Source: Streptosporangium sp. NBC_01495 (lineage in GTDB: Bacteria; Actinomycetota; Actinomycetes; Streptosporangiales; Streptosporangiaceae). Taken from it: a stretch of 64,000 nt of DNA. Within the stretch, counting starts at the first letter, position 1. Every line of letters starts with the position of its first letter. Under the pieces are notes generated by a model. It was not told the origin of the DNA, did no database searches, and saw only the letters and a program-made list of their open reading frames with translations. The stretch is from positions 3,286,001 to 3,350,000 of the forward strand of contig NZ_CP109430.1 of the NCBI RefSeq assembly GCF_036250735.1. Reading direction: 5' to 3'. The position numbers and the translations under genes were made by a program. Below are positions 1 to 8,841 of this stretch, one piece after another.

Positions 1-2286
1 ACGGAGTTCACCGACATCGTTGACTCGATCTTCCGCGTCTACGACTCGCTGGCGACGCTGGACGACGAGGAACTCGCCAAGGACACCCGCACGCTCATCG
101 CGATGAACCGGGCCAGGGACATGCTGTCCCAGGAGGACGCCCTGGTGATGGGCGCCCTGACGGCGGGCCGGTTCGCCGAGGGGGAGCAGGTCAGGTTCAC
201 GCAGATGGTCGGCACGCGGCGCTTCCTCACCGACCAGGCGGTGGCCGAGCTGCCCGTCGCCGACCAGGAGGCCCACCGGCGGATGGTCGCCGGCGAGCAG
301 TTCACCCGGCTGCGCGTCATGGAGAACCAGCTGATCGAGGACCCGAACGTGGTGTCGGCCGGAGTGATCGACGTCACGCGGTGGAGCTCCGACGCCCAGC
401 CTGCGCAGACCAGGTTCACCGAGGCCGTGCTCACGGCCGGTAGCGGAGTGGTCGAGCGGTCGGGCCCGGTCGCCGTCGGCGTCATCGTGCGGCTCGCGCT
501 GGCCGGCGGCCTGGGCCTCGTGGCCGTCATCGCCTCGGTCGTCCTGGCCATCACCACGGCCCGCGCCCTGGTCCAGCAGCTGGAGAAGCTGCGGGCCGCC
601 GCCTGGGAACTCGCCAACGAGCGGCTGCCCGCCGTGGTCGAGCGGATCGGCCACGGCCAGGTGGTGGACGTCGCGGCGGAGGCCCCTCCCCTCAAGTTCG
701 GAGACGACCAGATCGGGCAGGTCGGCCAGGCGTTCAACGCCGTGCAGCGGACCGCCATCAAGGTCGCCGTGGAGCAGGCCCAGCTGCGCCGCGACATCGC
801 CGACATCCTGCGCAACCTCGCCCGTCGCACCCAGTCGCTGGTGCACCGCCAGCTGAGCGTGCTCGACGTCATGGAGCGGCGCGAGAACGATCCGCAGGAG
901 CTGCGCGACCTGTTCCGGCTCGACCACCTGGCGACCCGCATGCGCCGCTACGCGGAGAACCTCCTCGTGCTCTCCGGCGCGGCGCCGGGCCGCGCCTGGC
1001 GCGACGCGGTCCCGATGATCGACGTGGTCCGCGGCTCCCTCGCCGAGATCGAGGACTACACCCGGGTCGACGTGATGCCCCTGGGAGAGGTCTCGCTGGA
1101 CGGCAGGGCCGTGAGCGACGTCATCCACCTGATCGCCGAGCTCGTCGAGAACGCGGCCTCCTTCTCCCCGCCCTACACGACGGTGCAGGTCGGCGGATAC
1201 CTCGTGGCCCACGGCTACGCGCTGGAGATCGAGGACCGGGGCCTGGGCATGAGCCCCGCGGACATCGCGGAGGCCAACGAGCGGATCGCCAACCCGCCGG
1301 AGCTCAAGCTCTCCGGCAACGCCCGCCTGGGCCTGTACGTCGTCAGCCGCCTGGCCGAACGGCACGACATCCGGGTGACCTTCAAGTCCTCCCCGTACGG
1401 CGGCACGACCGTCGTCGTCCTCATCCCGCAGGAACTGGTCAGCGAGGAGGAGCAGGGGACCTCCATCGGCGTCGGCGTGCCGCAGGCGCGCCCGGCGAGT
1501 ACCACCGAGATGAACGGCACCACCTCCGCGGTCGCCGCGGTCCGCGGCCGGGTGGGTGACCCGCTGGGTATCACCGGTGGCCCCGTCCGGGCCGTCGAGG
1601 CGGAGGGAGAGATCATCAGCGAGCACGTTCCCGGCGCCAGGCCCGAGGCGTGGGAGCCCGAGCAGCCCGCCAACGGCCGGTCGCACCCCTCGGGACCCCC
1701 CTCATCCGGCGGCTCCGCCGACCCCGGGCATCTCTTCACCCCGCCGCCCGGCCGTTCCACGGATCCGGGCCTCGCCGGAGGCCGCGCCGACCAGGCACCC
1801 TCCGGACGGCACTCGGCGGATTCCACGCCCGCGGAGGGCTACGCCGACCCGACGTTCCCCGGCCGCTTCGCCGATCCCGCGGCACTCAGGCAGATGCCCG
1901 AGACCGGGGCGCCCGGCCGCCTGCCCGACTTCACGAACCCCGGATCTCCCGCCTCGCAGGGCGTTCCCGGCGGTGGGGACCTCGACGCGCGTCTTGGCGG
2001 CTCCGGGGCGTCGCTGCCGCCCGTGCTGCCCCCGCCCGACAGCAGTCACACGCCGGGTGGCCTCCCGAGGCGCGTTCCCCAGACCCACCTCGCCGCCCCC
2101 CTGCAGGAGGACGAGCCGGAGGTCCCGCCGCCCCCGGCCGACGGCGCCGACGACGAGCGCTCGCCGGAGATGATCCGCGCGGCCATGTCGTCCTTCCAGG
2201 CGGGTACGCGCCGAGGCCGCGACGAAGCCGCCCACCTGCTCGATCGCGACGGCGATACCGCGGACGAGGGCGGGACGACGGTGTGA
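1..2286 (+). CDS. cvnA: CvnA-type sensor histidine kinase-like protein, 5' partial
   Basis: The frame is open from base 1, so the start lies outside the window; 761 codons are visible. The visible part starts in a helical extracytoplasmic region of the nitrate/nitrite-sensor (NIT-like) kind, followed by one membrane segment (about nt 470-560), a HAMP-like linker, a helical region with LDHLATRMRR in place of a classical H-box, and a GHKL ATPase domain with ELVENAASFSPP (nt 1138 on) and EDRGLGMS (nt 1231 on). From about nt 1440 the protein becomes a long Pro/Gly/Asp-rich, probably disordered tail. In conservons this membrane kinase-like protein is thought to signal through the roadblock/DUF742/GTPase proteins encoded next, and those three genes follow here in the standard order. 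Whether it phosphorylates anything cannot be judged from sequence. Confidence 0.9.
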   Translation, partial: TEFTDIVDSIFRVYDSLATLDDEELAKDTRTLIAMNRARDMLSQEDALVMGALTAGRFAEGEQVRFTQMVGTRRFLTDQAVAELPVADQEAHRRMVAGEQFTRLRVMENQLIEDPNVVSAGVIDVTRWSSDAQPAQTRFTEAVLTAGSGVVERSGPVAVGVIVRLALAGGLGLVAVIASVVLAITTARALVQQLEKLRAAAWELANERLPAVVERIGHGQVVDVAAEAPPLKFGDDQIGQVGQAFNAVQRTAIKVAVEQAQLRRDIADILRNLARRTQSLVHRQLSVLDVMERRENDPQELRDLFRLDHLATRMRRYAENLLVLSGAAPGRAWRDAVPMIDVVRGSLAEIEDYTRVDVMPLGEVSLDGRAVSDVIHLIAELVENAASFSPPYTTVQVGGYLVAHGYALEIEDRGLGMSPADIAEANERIANPPELKLSGNARLGLYVVSRLAERHDIRVTFKSSPYGGTTVVVLIPQELVSEEEQGTSIGVGVPQARPASTTEMNGTTSAVAAVRGRVGDPLGITGGPVRAVEAEGEIISEHVPGARPEAWEPEQPANGRSHPSGPPSSGGSADPGHLFTPPPGRSTDPGLAGGRADQAPSGRHSADSTPAEGYADPTFPGRFADPAALRQMPETGAPGRLPDFTNPGSPASQGVPGGGDLDARLGGSGASLPPVLPPPDSSHTPGGLPRRVPQTHLAAPLQEDEPEVPPPPADGADDERSPEMIRAAMSSFQAGTRRGRDEAAHLLDRDGDTADEGGTTV

Positions 2287-2385
2287 CCCCAGTGGATGAT
2301 CTCAGGTCGCGGGTGCCGGGCAGGCGCCGATGAGCCGCCAGGAACCGGCGACGGAACGTCGGCAGGCAGATGGAGAGGACAACGA

Positions 2386-2817
2386 GTGGTGCAGGGAACA
2401 GGATCTTTCACGGACCTGGCCTGGTTGCTGGACGACCTGGTCTCGCGGGTGGATGAAGCTCAGCACGGGATCGTGTTCTCCACCGACGGGCTCCTGCTGG
2501 CCGCGTCGGCGGGGTTCTCCCCGGCCGACGCCGAGCATCTGGCCGCCGTCGGATCGGCGATCCAGAGTCTGGGCAGGGGAGTCAGTGACCGGGTCGGTGG
2601 CGGGCCGATGCGCCAGACCATCATCGAGATGCGGACGGCGTACCTGATCGTCACCGCGGCGGGGCAGGGAGCCTGCCTGGCGGTGTTCTGCAATGCCGAG
2701 GCCGACGTCGGTCTGGTGGCCTACGAGATGGCCATGCTCGTCACCCGGGTGGGTCAGTACCTCACCTCTCCCACCAGGACGGCAGACTCCTCCTTCAGGG
2801 GCGACGGTCCACGATGA
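2386..2817 (+). CDS. cvnB: Roadblock/LC7 domain protein (CvnB)
   Basis: 143 residues. Roadblock/LC7 fold of the bacterial MglB-like kind: TDLAWLLDDLVSRV, then GIVFSTDGLLLAAS and the helix AEHLAAVGSAIQSLG, ending with a strand-rich half. In conservons this protein is the presumed GTPase-activating or scaffolding partner of the small GTPase CvnD. Start chosen as GTG 2386 (GTG 2389 is equally possible) because GGAGAGGA lies 6-7 nt upstream; an in-frame extension upstream has no such site and reads as low-complexity Gly/Arg. The stop overlaps the next start as ATGA, which implies translational coupling. Confidence 0.88.
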   Translation: MVQGTGSFTDLAWLLDDLVSRVDEAQHGIVFSTDGLLLAASAGFSPADAEHLAAVGSAIQSLGRGVSDRVGGGPMRQTIIEMRTAYLIVTAAGQGACLAVFCNAEADVGLVAYEMAMLVTRVGQYLTSPTRTADSSFRGDGPR

Positions 2818-3200
2818 GCATCTTCGACGAGCAGCCAGAGAGCCAGTGGGTCGGCGACGAGGCGGGGCCGATCGTCAGGCCGTACGTCCTGACGCGAGGC
2901 AGGACCGAACCGAGCCGCGGCAGGTTCGACCTCATCACCCTGGTGGTGACCATCCGGCAGGTCTCGTCGAGGGAGCCGGGCCTGGACCCGGAGTGCCTGG
3001 CCATCGTCAGGCTCTGCCAGCTGGCCCAGTCGGTCGCGGAGATCGCGGCCCATACGAACCTTCCGGCAGGCACGGTCCGTGTCCTGCTCAGCGACCTGCT
3101 CGACCAGGGATTCATCGCCATGCAAGAACCGCATTCGGAGACGGACATGCACGACGAGAGGCTGTACAGGGCGGTGCTCGATGGACTCCGTGCGCTCTAG
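2814..3200 (+). CDS. cvnC: DUF742 protein (CvnC)
   Basis: 128 residues; matches the DUF742 family found in conservons: an N-terminal IVRPYVLTRGRTEP segment, then a winged-helix-like domain with LAQSVAEIAAHTNLPAGTVRVLLSDLLDQGFI, which reads as a helix-turn-helix. Its exact biochemical role is unsettled in the family; it is assumed to belong to the membrane signalling complex with CvnA, CvnB and CvnD. The start overlaps cvnB by 4 bp and its 3' end overlaps the start of the GTPase gene by 20 bp, so all four genes are probably one transcript with coupled translation. Confidence 0.9.
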   Translation: MSIFDEQPESQWVGDEAGPIVRPYVLTRGRTEPSRGRFDLITLVVTIRQVSSREPGLDPECLAIVRLCQLAQSVAEIAAHTNLPAGTVRVLLSDLLDQGFIAMQEPHSETDMHDERLYRAVLDGLRAL

Positions 3201-3822
3201 TCGCGACGCCGGGCGTGTGAAGCTGCCCAAGGCGATCAAGATTCTGGTCGCCGGCGGGTTCGGCGCGGGCAAGACCACGCTGGTCGGCGCGGTCTCGGAG
3301 ATAGAGCCACTGCGCACCGAGGAGACCCTGAGCGACCGGGGTATCGGCGTCGACGACCTGTCGGGCGTGGAGACCAAGCAGACCACCACGGTCGCCATGG
3401 ACTTCGGCCGCATCACCATCGGCGACGACTACCGCCTCTACCTGTTCGGCACGCCCGGTCAGGAGCGCTTCTGGTTCCTCTGGGACGAGCTCGCGCTGGG
3501 CGCGCTGGGCGCGGTGGTCCTCGCCGACACCCGCAGGCTCGCCGACTGCTTTCCCTCGCTCGACTACTTCGAACGGCGCGAGACGCCCTTCATCGTCGCG
3601 GTCAACTGCTTCGACGGGGCCCGTCGCTACGAGCTCGACGAGGTCAGGCTCGGGCTGACCCTGCACCAGGACATCCCGATCGTGCTGTGCGACGCCAGGC
3701 AGCGGGAGTCGGGCAAGAAGGTGCTCATCGCCCTCGTCGAGCACGCGATGCGGATGCGGCTGGGCACGACGTCCCCGACGGCGGGCGCCGAACCGCCCAC
3801 CGAGCGGACCGCGACCCGCTGA
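3181..3822 (+). CDS. cvnD: Conservon small GTPase (CvnD, MglA-like)
   Basis: 213 residues. G1/P-loop GGFGAGKTT near residue 24, threonine-rich switch region (KQTTTVAMDFGRI), G3 as FGTPGQERF and G4 as AVNCFDGA, the pattern of the ATP/GTP-binding CvnD family related to MglA. It would be the nucleotide switch at the end of the CvnA-B-C chain at the membrane. ATG 3181 sits inside the end of cvnC (20-bp overlap) and places the P-loop at the usual distance from the N terminus. The last codons (GCGACCCGCTGA) form the first unit of the direct-repeat array that follows. No P450 gene of the cvnE/F kind is adjacent. Confidence 0.92.
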   Translation: MDSVRSSRDAGRVKLPKAIKILVAGGFGAGKTTLVGAVSEIEPLRTEETLSDRGIGVDDLSGVETKQTTTVAMDFGRITIGDDYRLYLFGTPGQERFWFLWDELALGALGAVVLADTRRLADCFPSLDYFERRETPFIVAVNCFDGARRYELDEVRLGLTLHQDIPIVLCDARQRESGKKVLIALVEHAMRMRLGTTSPTAGAEPPTERTATR

Positions 3823-4005
3823 CGCGCCGGCCTCTTTCGGGGTGAGGCGCGACTCGCGGACGCGCCGGTTCCCGGAGCGGATCGCGCCCCGCAGGCCGCT
3901 CACGGGCAGGCCGCGACTCGCTGACGCGACGGCTTCTCCCGGGGTGAGGTGCGACTCGCGGACGCGCCGGCCTCCGGAGCGGACCGCGACTCGCCGACGT
4001 GTCGT
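3811..4005 (+). repeat. Five-copy direct repeat array (~38-bp period)
   Basis: Five copies of a 20-bp core, consensus GCGACTCGCGGACGCGCCGG, start at 3811, 3849, 3913, 3951 and 3986; spacings are 38, 64, 38 and 35 bp. Between cores, GGGGTGAG and GGAGCGGA also recur. The first copy covers the stop codon of cvnD. The stretch 3823-4157 holds no convincing gene besides this array and the hairpin at its end. Confidence 0.85.
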
Positions 4006-4008
4006 CCT

Positions 4009-4046
4009 CTCCCGGGAAGGATGCTCACCGCCCCGGGAGCGTTTTT
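4009..4046 (+). terminator. Rho-independent terminator after cvnABCD
   Basis: CTCCCGGG (4009-4016) pairs perfectly with CCCGGGAG (4032-4039) and is followed almost at once by TTTTT (4042-4046). It lies at the end of the repeat array and is well placed to end the cvn transcript. Confidence 0.7.
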
Positions 4047-4157
4047 GTCCCTCTGGTAGGGACGAATCCCTCACCACTTGACTTCTGCCCGCAACAGCCC
4101 GTGCCCGGCGTGTCACGATAGCGGCGATCACCTGGCGTTCCACGTGCGGGGAGACCT

Positions 4158-6176
4158 ATGTGTGACGATCCGAACATGCCTCCCAGCGTCGCTCGGGCGC
4201 TCGGGGAATACCGGGCGCTGCTGGACAAGCACGGCGTCACCTGGGGTGAGGATCCCATCTTCTACGTCAAGTCCATGGCCACCGACGCCTACCTGATGGG
4301 CACGACGAGCTTCTGGGAGGTCTGTTACGGAATGCTCGGCGCCCGCTACCCCGGGGCGCCGTTCGAGGAGCTAAGGGACCGGCTCGACGAGCTGGACATG
4401 GACGAGGTCGTCCGCGGCGTCCTCGCGGGCAGGGTGCTCGACAACCTCGCCGCGCTCCGCCTCACCGACGGGGGAACCGCGCTGCGGGCACGGGCGCGGG
4501 CCGTGCTGGACGGCAGGCCCCTGCGCACGACGTTGCTGGTCGACTCCACCAGACCCGAGCCGGCCACCGTGCTGGTGGACGGGCGGGCGCACGTGGTCGG
4601 TCCCGGCGGCGCCCGGCTCATCAAGATCACGAGCCGGAGCGAGGTGGTCGCCGACGGCGTACCGGTCGACCTGTCGCCCCTGACCCGCCCCGCCCCCGCG
4701 GCCCGCCTGCGGGTGCGCGCGGGACTGCCGTGCAAGTGGAGCGTGTACGGCGAGCACGGCCAGGGCTGGTACCCGGAAGGCGCCCCCGACCGGCACGACT
4801 ACCACGTGATGCCCTACTTCCACGGGGACGACCTGATCCTGGACGTCCCGGCCGAGGCGCTGACCGTGCGGGTGTCCAGGGGCATGGAGTACGGCTCCGC
4901 CCAGGTCACGGTCACCCCGGAGCCTGGCGGGGAGACCCTCGTCGAGCTGACCCCCGAACGGCTCTACGACGCGGCCGCTCTCGGCTGGTACGGCGGCGAC
5001 ATGCACGTCCACCTCAACTGGGCGGGCGACATGGTCGGCACGCCCGAACTCGCGGGGATCATGCAGCACGGCGAGGACCTGCACGTCCTCAACCTGGTCG
5101 CCGGGAACGTCTCCTCCGAGCGGGTCTACGACTCCGAGGCGCTCGAACACTGGGCCGGGCGGGACCTGCCCTGGTCCGACGCCTCCCACGTGGCCAGGAT
5201 CGGCGTCGAGTACCGCAACGACCTGCTCGGCCACCTCTACGCCTTCGGCGTCTCGGCCCCGCCCTCGCGGTTCCACACCGGCTTCCTCGGCACCGCCGAC
5301 TGGCCGCCCAACAGCGTCGCCTGCGAGGAGCTCCGCGACCTGGGGGCCGTCACCGGCTACAGCCATCCCTTCCACACGCCGTTCGCCGACACCGACGCTC
5401 CGGACAAGGCGCTGCAGCGGGGGCGCAACTGCTCCTCCCGGGAGATCGTCGCCGACGCGGCGCTCGGCCTCGTCGACACCCTGGACGTGCTCAGCCAGAC
5501 CTCGATCACCGCGACCGCGGCCGTCTACCGGCGCCTGATCGGGGCGGGCAACCGCATCGCGGTCACCGCGGGCACCGACGCGATGGTCTCCTTCGCCCGG
5601 CGGGGAAACCAGTCCAACCCGCCCGGCTGGGCGCGCGTCTACGCCCGGGTGGACGGGCCGCTGACCGCCGCGTCGTTCGCCGAGGCGGTCAGGCGGGGTC
5701 GTACCTTCGGCACCACGGGACCCTGGCTGGAGCTGTCGGCCGCGGGTCACGGCCCCGGTGCCACCCTGGACCTGTCACCGGGCGAGCGGATCACGATCAC
5801 CGCCAGGTCGGTCGGCCCGGAGGTGGAGCGGCTGGAGATCCGCACCGCCGACGGCGTGCTGGCCGAGGGACCGCCCGGCGAGCTGACCGCAGAACTGGCC
5901 GTCGGCGACCCCACCTACGTCGTCGCCGTCGCCACCGGCGGCCCGCACGAGCGGTCCTTCACCGGCGAGGTGTACGCCCACACCAGCCCGGTCTACCTCG
6001 ATGTGGGCGGCCGTCACGTGGCCAGGGCCGAGGACGTCGGCTGGTGCCTGGAGTGGCTGGACACCCTGGAGACGCTGCTGCGCGAGGAGGGCACCTTCGA
6101 GACCGCCGGGCAGCTCAACGACCACCTCGTCCTGATCGGCCGGGCCAGGGAGATCTACCGGGACCGCCTGGCCTGA
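4158..6176 (+). CDS. CehA/McbA-like PHP-domain metallohydrolase
   Basis: 672 residues, no signal peptide. The central part has the metal-binding pattern GGDMHVHLNW (about residues 279-288), then GYSHPFHTPF (about residue 400) and AGTDAMVSFARRG (about residue 472), as in the PHP-fold family that includes the carbaryl hydrolases CehA and McbA; most members have unknown substrates. The N-terminal 270 residues and the C-terminal 150 are beta-rich and unassigned. ATG 4158 follows GGGGAGACC. It stands alone after the cvn terminator. Substrate is not predictable. Confidence 0.75.
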   Translation: MCDDPNMPPSVARALGEYRALLDKHGVTWGEDPIFYVKSMATDAYLMGTTSFWEVCYGMLGARYPGAPFEELRDRLDELDMDEVVRGVLAGRVLDNLAALRLTDGGTALRARARAVLDGRPLRTTLLVDSTRPEPATVLVDGRAHVVGPGGARLIKITSRSEVVADGVPVDLSPLTRPAPAARLRVRAGLPCKWSVYGEHGQGWYPEGAPDRHDYHVMPYFHGDDLILDVPAEALTVRVSRGMEYGSAQVTVTPEPGGETLVELTPERLYDAAALGWYGGDMHVHLNWAGDMVGTPELAGIMQHGEDLHVLNLVAGNVSSERVYDSEALEHWAGRDLPWSDASHVARIGVEYRNDLLGHLYAFGVSAPPSRFHTGFLGTADWPPNSVACEELRDLGAVTGYSHPFHTPFADTDAPDKALQRGRNCSSREIVADAALGLVDTLDVLSQTSITATAAVYRRLIGAGNRIAVTAGTDAMVSFARRGNQSNPPGWARVYARVDGPLTAASFAEAVRRGRTFGTTGPWLELSAAGHGPGATLDLSPGERITITARSVGPEVERLEIRTADGVLAEGPPGELTAELAVGDPTYVVAVATGGPHERSFTGEVYAHTSPVYLDVGGRHVARAEDVGWCLEWLDTLETLLREEGTFETAGQLNDHLVLIGRAREIYRDRLA

Positions 6177-6346
6177 CGGCACGCGGCGGCCACACCCGTC
6201 CCTGTCCTGCCCGGCCCGGCTCCGGTCCCGTCCCGCTCGGCCAGGCACCGTGCGCCGGAATCCGCCCGGGGCACCCGGTGTGAGGGCACCCGGTCCGGCG
6301 CCGCGCGGCGAGATCCGGGCCGCTCCCCTGGACCGTGCGAGCCAGG

Positions 6347-6404
6347 GACATACGAGGCTTGTCGGCATGAGGTGAGCGGAGACATGCGAGGCTTGTCGGC
6401 ATGA
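6347..6404 (+). repeat. 24-bp direct repeat duplicating the ppk2 start region
   Basis: GACATACGAGGCTTGTCGGC plus ATGA (6347-6370) recurs with one mismatch at 6381-6404, offset 34 bp. The second copy contains the real ATG (6401); the first contains an ATG followed by AGG and TGA, a two-codon minimal reading frame. Confidence 0.9.
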
Positions 6405-7186
6405 ACCGCCTGTCTGAGGTCGACCTTTCGCAGAAACTCTCCAAGAAGGAGGCCTCCGAGCGCCTCGACGCCGCGCTGGACCGCCTGCTCCGTCTGCGGC
6501 TCATGCTCGGCGGCCAGGTCGGCGAGCAGCGCATCGGCCCGCCGCTGTGCGTGGTCTTCGAGGGCTGGGACGCCTCGGGCAAGGGAGGGGCCATCAAGCG
6601 GCTGGTGCGCCCGCTGGACCCGCGCCACGTCCGCGTCGCCCAGTTCGCGGCGCCGACGTACGACGAGAAGCGCCACCACTTCCTGTGGCGGTTCTGGCCG
6701 GTCCTGCCCGGCTGGGGCGGGATGGCGGTGCTCGACCGCTCCTGGTACGGCCGGGTGCTGGTGGAGCGGGTCGAGGGCTTCGCCACCGAGGAGCAGTGGT
6801 CCCGCGCGTACGGGGAGATCGTGGAGTTCGAGCGGACCCTCGCCGCCGAGGGCATGATCATGGTCAAGTTCTGGATGCACGTCTCCGAGGAGGAGCAGCT
6901 CAGGCGCTTCCAGGATCGGGCCGGCGATTCGCTCCGGGCCTGGAAGCTCACCGACGAGGACTGGCGCAATCGCGAGAAGCGCCCGCAGTACGAGGTCGCG
7001 GTGGAGGAGATGCTCGCCCGCACCAACCACGAGAAGGCGCCGTGGCACGTGGTCCCCGGCGACGACAAGCGCCTGGCCCGCGTCACGGTCGCGGAGACGG
7101 TCTGCGCCGCGATCGAGGCCGAACTCGCCGCGAGGGGCCACGAGCCGGTGCTCTCCTCCCCGGCGGGCGGCGCCGCGGACGAGTAG
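6401..7186 (+). CDS. ppk2: PPK2-family polyphosphate:nucleotide phosphotransferase
   Basis: 261 residues, a single PPK2 domain. Walker A FEGWDASGKGGAIKRL (about residues 53-68), lid and arginine-rich part around KRHHFLWRFW, and Walker B-like VLDRSWYGRVLVERVEGF. These enzymes transfer phosphate between polyphosphate and nucleotides in the cytoplasm; whether this one prefers AMP, ADP or GDP cannot be read from sequence. The ATG lies in the second copy of a duplicated 24-bp leader, with no strong ribosome binding site (GGAGACATG only 12-20 nt upstream). Monocistronic. Confidence 0.88.
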   Translation: MNRLSEVDLSQKLSKKEASERLDAALDRLLRLRLMLGGQVGEQRIGPPLCVVFEGWDASGKGGAIKRLVRPLDPRHVRVAQFAAPTYDEKRHHFLWRFWPVLPGWGGMAVLDRSWYGRVLVERVEGFATEEQWSRAYGEIVEFERTLAAEGMIMVKFWMHVSEEEQLRRFQDRAGDSLRAWKLTDEDWRNREKRPQYEVAVEEMLARTNHEKAPWHVVPGDDKRLARVTVAETVCAAIEAELAARGHEPVLSSPAGGAADE

Positions 7187-7357
7187 CGGGGCGCGGCAGG
7201 CGTCGTCGGCGCCGTTCCGGTGAGAACTATGGGAGCGGCGGAAACGCGCCGGGCGCGGGGGCACGCGGCAGAATCGAATGGCTGTCCGTGCGTTCGTCGC
7301 GGCAGTTGGTCGTTGCGGTTCGTCATTGTTTTTCGTCATCGCAGGAGGGTGCGGCGC

Positions 7358-8809
7358 ATGCGGTTGGGCTCGCGGCTGAGCAGGCTGGACCGGCGGGTGT
7401 TCGCCATGGTGGCGGGCGCGAGGTTGCCCGGTCTCGAACGCGTCGTTCCCGCGCTGTCGCGCGCGGCCGACAACTCGCTCCTGTGGGCCGGGGTGGCCGG
7501 GGCGCTGGCGGTCAGCGGGCGGCGGCCCCTGCGCCGGGCCGCGACCAGGGGGCTGCTCGCGGTCAGCCTCGCCAGCCCGCTGGTCAACCTGGTCGGCAAG
7601 CAGGCCTTCCGCAGGAACAGGCCGTCGGCCGAGGGGCTCCCGCTCGGCCGGTTGATCAAGATGCCCGCGTCGGCGTCGTTCCCCTCGGGACACTCCGCCT
7701 CCGCCGGCGCCTTCGCCGCGGCCGTGGCCCTGGAGGCGCCCCGCGTGGTCGCGGTCCCCGTCGCGCTCCTCGCGGCGGCCGTCTGCTTCTCCCGCGTCTA
7801 CACCGGTGTGCACTATCCCGGCGACGTGCTCGTCGGAGCCGGGATCGGCGTGGCGGCGGGGCTGATCACCCGTCGCATCTGGCCCGACGCCGGTGAGGCG
7901 GGACAGGCGCGCGCCGCCCTCACGGCGCCGTCCGCGCGGCTCGACCCGGAGGGCGAGGGGGCGATCGCCGTGGTCGACGGCTCCGCCGACGCCGTCGCGG
8001 GAACGGCCGAGGCGCTGCGCGTGGCCTTCCCCCGGGCCAAGGTCGTCGAGGTGGCACCGGGCGACGACCTCGGGGCCGCCGTGCGCGACGCCGCCTCGCG
8101 GGCCAAGGTGCTCGCGGTGGCCGGGGGAGACACCGTGGTCAACCTGGCGGCCCAGGAGACGGCGGGCGGGGCGACCCCGCTGCTGGTCGTTCCCGCGAGC
8201 ACGCACGGCCGGTTCGCCCGCGCGCTCGGGGTGGAGACCCCGGAGGAGGCCGTGACGGCCTACCGCAGCGGCGACCTCGTGGCCGTCGACGTCGGTGAGG
8301 TCGCGGGCCGGACGTTCGTCAACACCGCCAGCGTGGGCGTCTACCCGGCGCTGGTGGAGCGCAGGGAACGGAGGCAGAGCCGGATCGGCAAGTGGCCCGC
8401 GCTGCTCTGGGCGATGGCCGAGGTGTTCGGCCCGGGGGGCGCGCAACCCGTCGATCTCGTCGTGGACGGTGTGCCCCGGCGCGTCTGGATGGTGTTCGTG
8501 GGCAACTGCCGCTACGAGGCGCGCGGCGGAGCCCCCGCCAGGCGGCAGCGCCTGGAGGACGGCCTGCTGGACATCCGGGTGCTCGGCGCCGCCGACCGGC
8601 TGCCCCGGCTGCGGGTGTTCCTCAGCCTGCTGGCGGGACGGGTGAAGCTGTCACGCCACTACCAGCAGTGGCAGGCCGACACGCTGCGCGTCTCCGCGCC
8701 CTCGGGACGGCTGCCGCTGGCGCGCGACGGAGAGACGTTCACGGTCACGGGCGAGGTGGAGTTCACCAAGCGCCCCCGGTCGCTCCTCGTGATCCGGCCG
8801 GCCGGCTGA
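7358..8809 (+). CDS. PAP2 phosphatase - diacylglycerol/sphingosine kinase fusion
   Basis: 483 residues, two domains. N-terminal part (about 1-190) is a PAP2 membrane phosphatase with KQAFRRNRPS, SFPSGHSAS and SRVYTGVHYPGD, the full three-part active site, on several membrane helices. From about residue 205 a lipid kinase catalytic domain of the DAGK/LCB5 type follows, with VAGGDTVVNLAAQ in the place of the usual GGDGT and NTASVGVYPALV. It would dephosphorylate one lipid phosphate and phosphorylate another lipid, so a role in phospholipid or carrier recycling is plausible. ATG 7358 is preferred because AGGAGG (7343-7348) is at ideal distance; GTG 7349 overlaps that site. Confidence 0.85.
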   Translation: MRLGSRLSRLDRRVFAMVAGARLPGLERVVPALSRAADNSLLWAGVAGALAVSGRRPLRRAATRGLLAVSLASPLVNLVGKQAFRRNRPSAEGLPLGRLIKMPASASFPSGHSASAGAFAAAVALEAPRVVAVPVALLAAAVCFSRVYTGVHYPGDVLVGAGIGVAAGLITRRIWPDAGEAGQARAALTAPSARLDPEGEGAIAVVDGSADAVAGTAEALRVAFPRAKVVEVAPGDDLGAAVRDAASRAKVLAVAGGDTVVNLAAQETAGGATPLLVVPASTHGRFARALGVETPEEAVTAYRSGDLVAVDVGEVAGRTFVNTASVGVYPALVERRERRQSRIGKWPALLWAMAEVFGPGGAQPVDLVVDGVPRRVWMVFVGNCRYEARGGAPARRQRLEDGLLDIRVLGAADRLPRLRVFLSLLAGRVKLSRHYQQWQADTLRVSAPSGRLPLARDGETFTVTGEVEFTKRPRSLLVIRPAG

Positions 8810-8841
8810 CCTCCGGCTGACCTCCGGTTGACGTCCCGGCC

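Noticed and set aside
3811..4005. CRISPR array
   Set aside because: Repeat cores are degenerate, the spacers share sequence with each other (GGGGTGAG, GGAGCGGA) and no cas gene is near.
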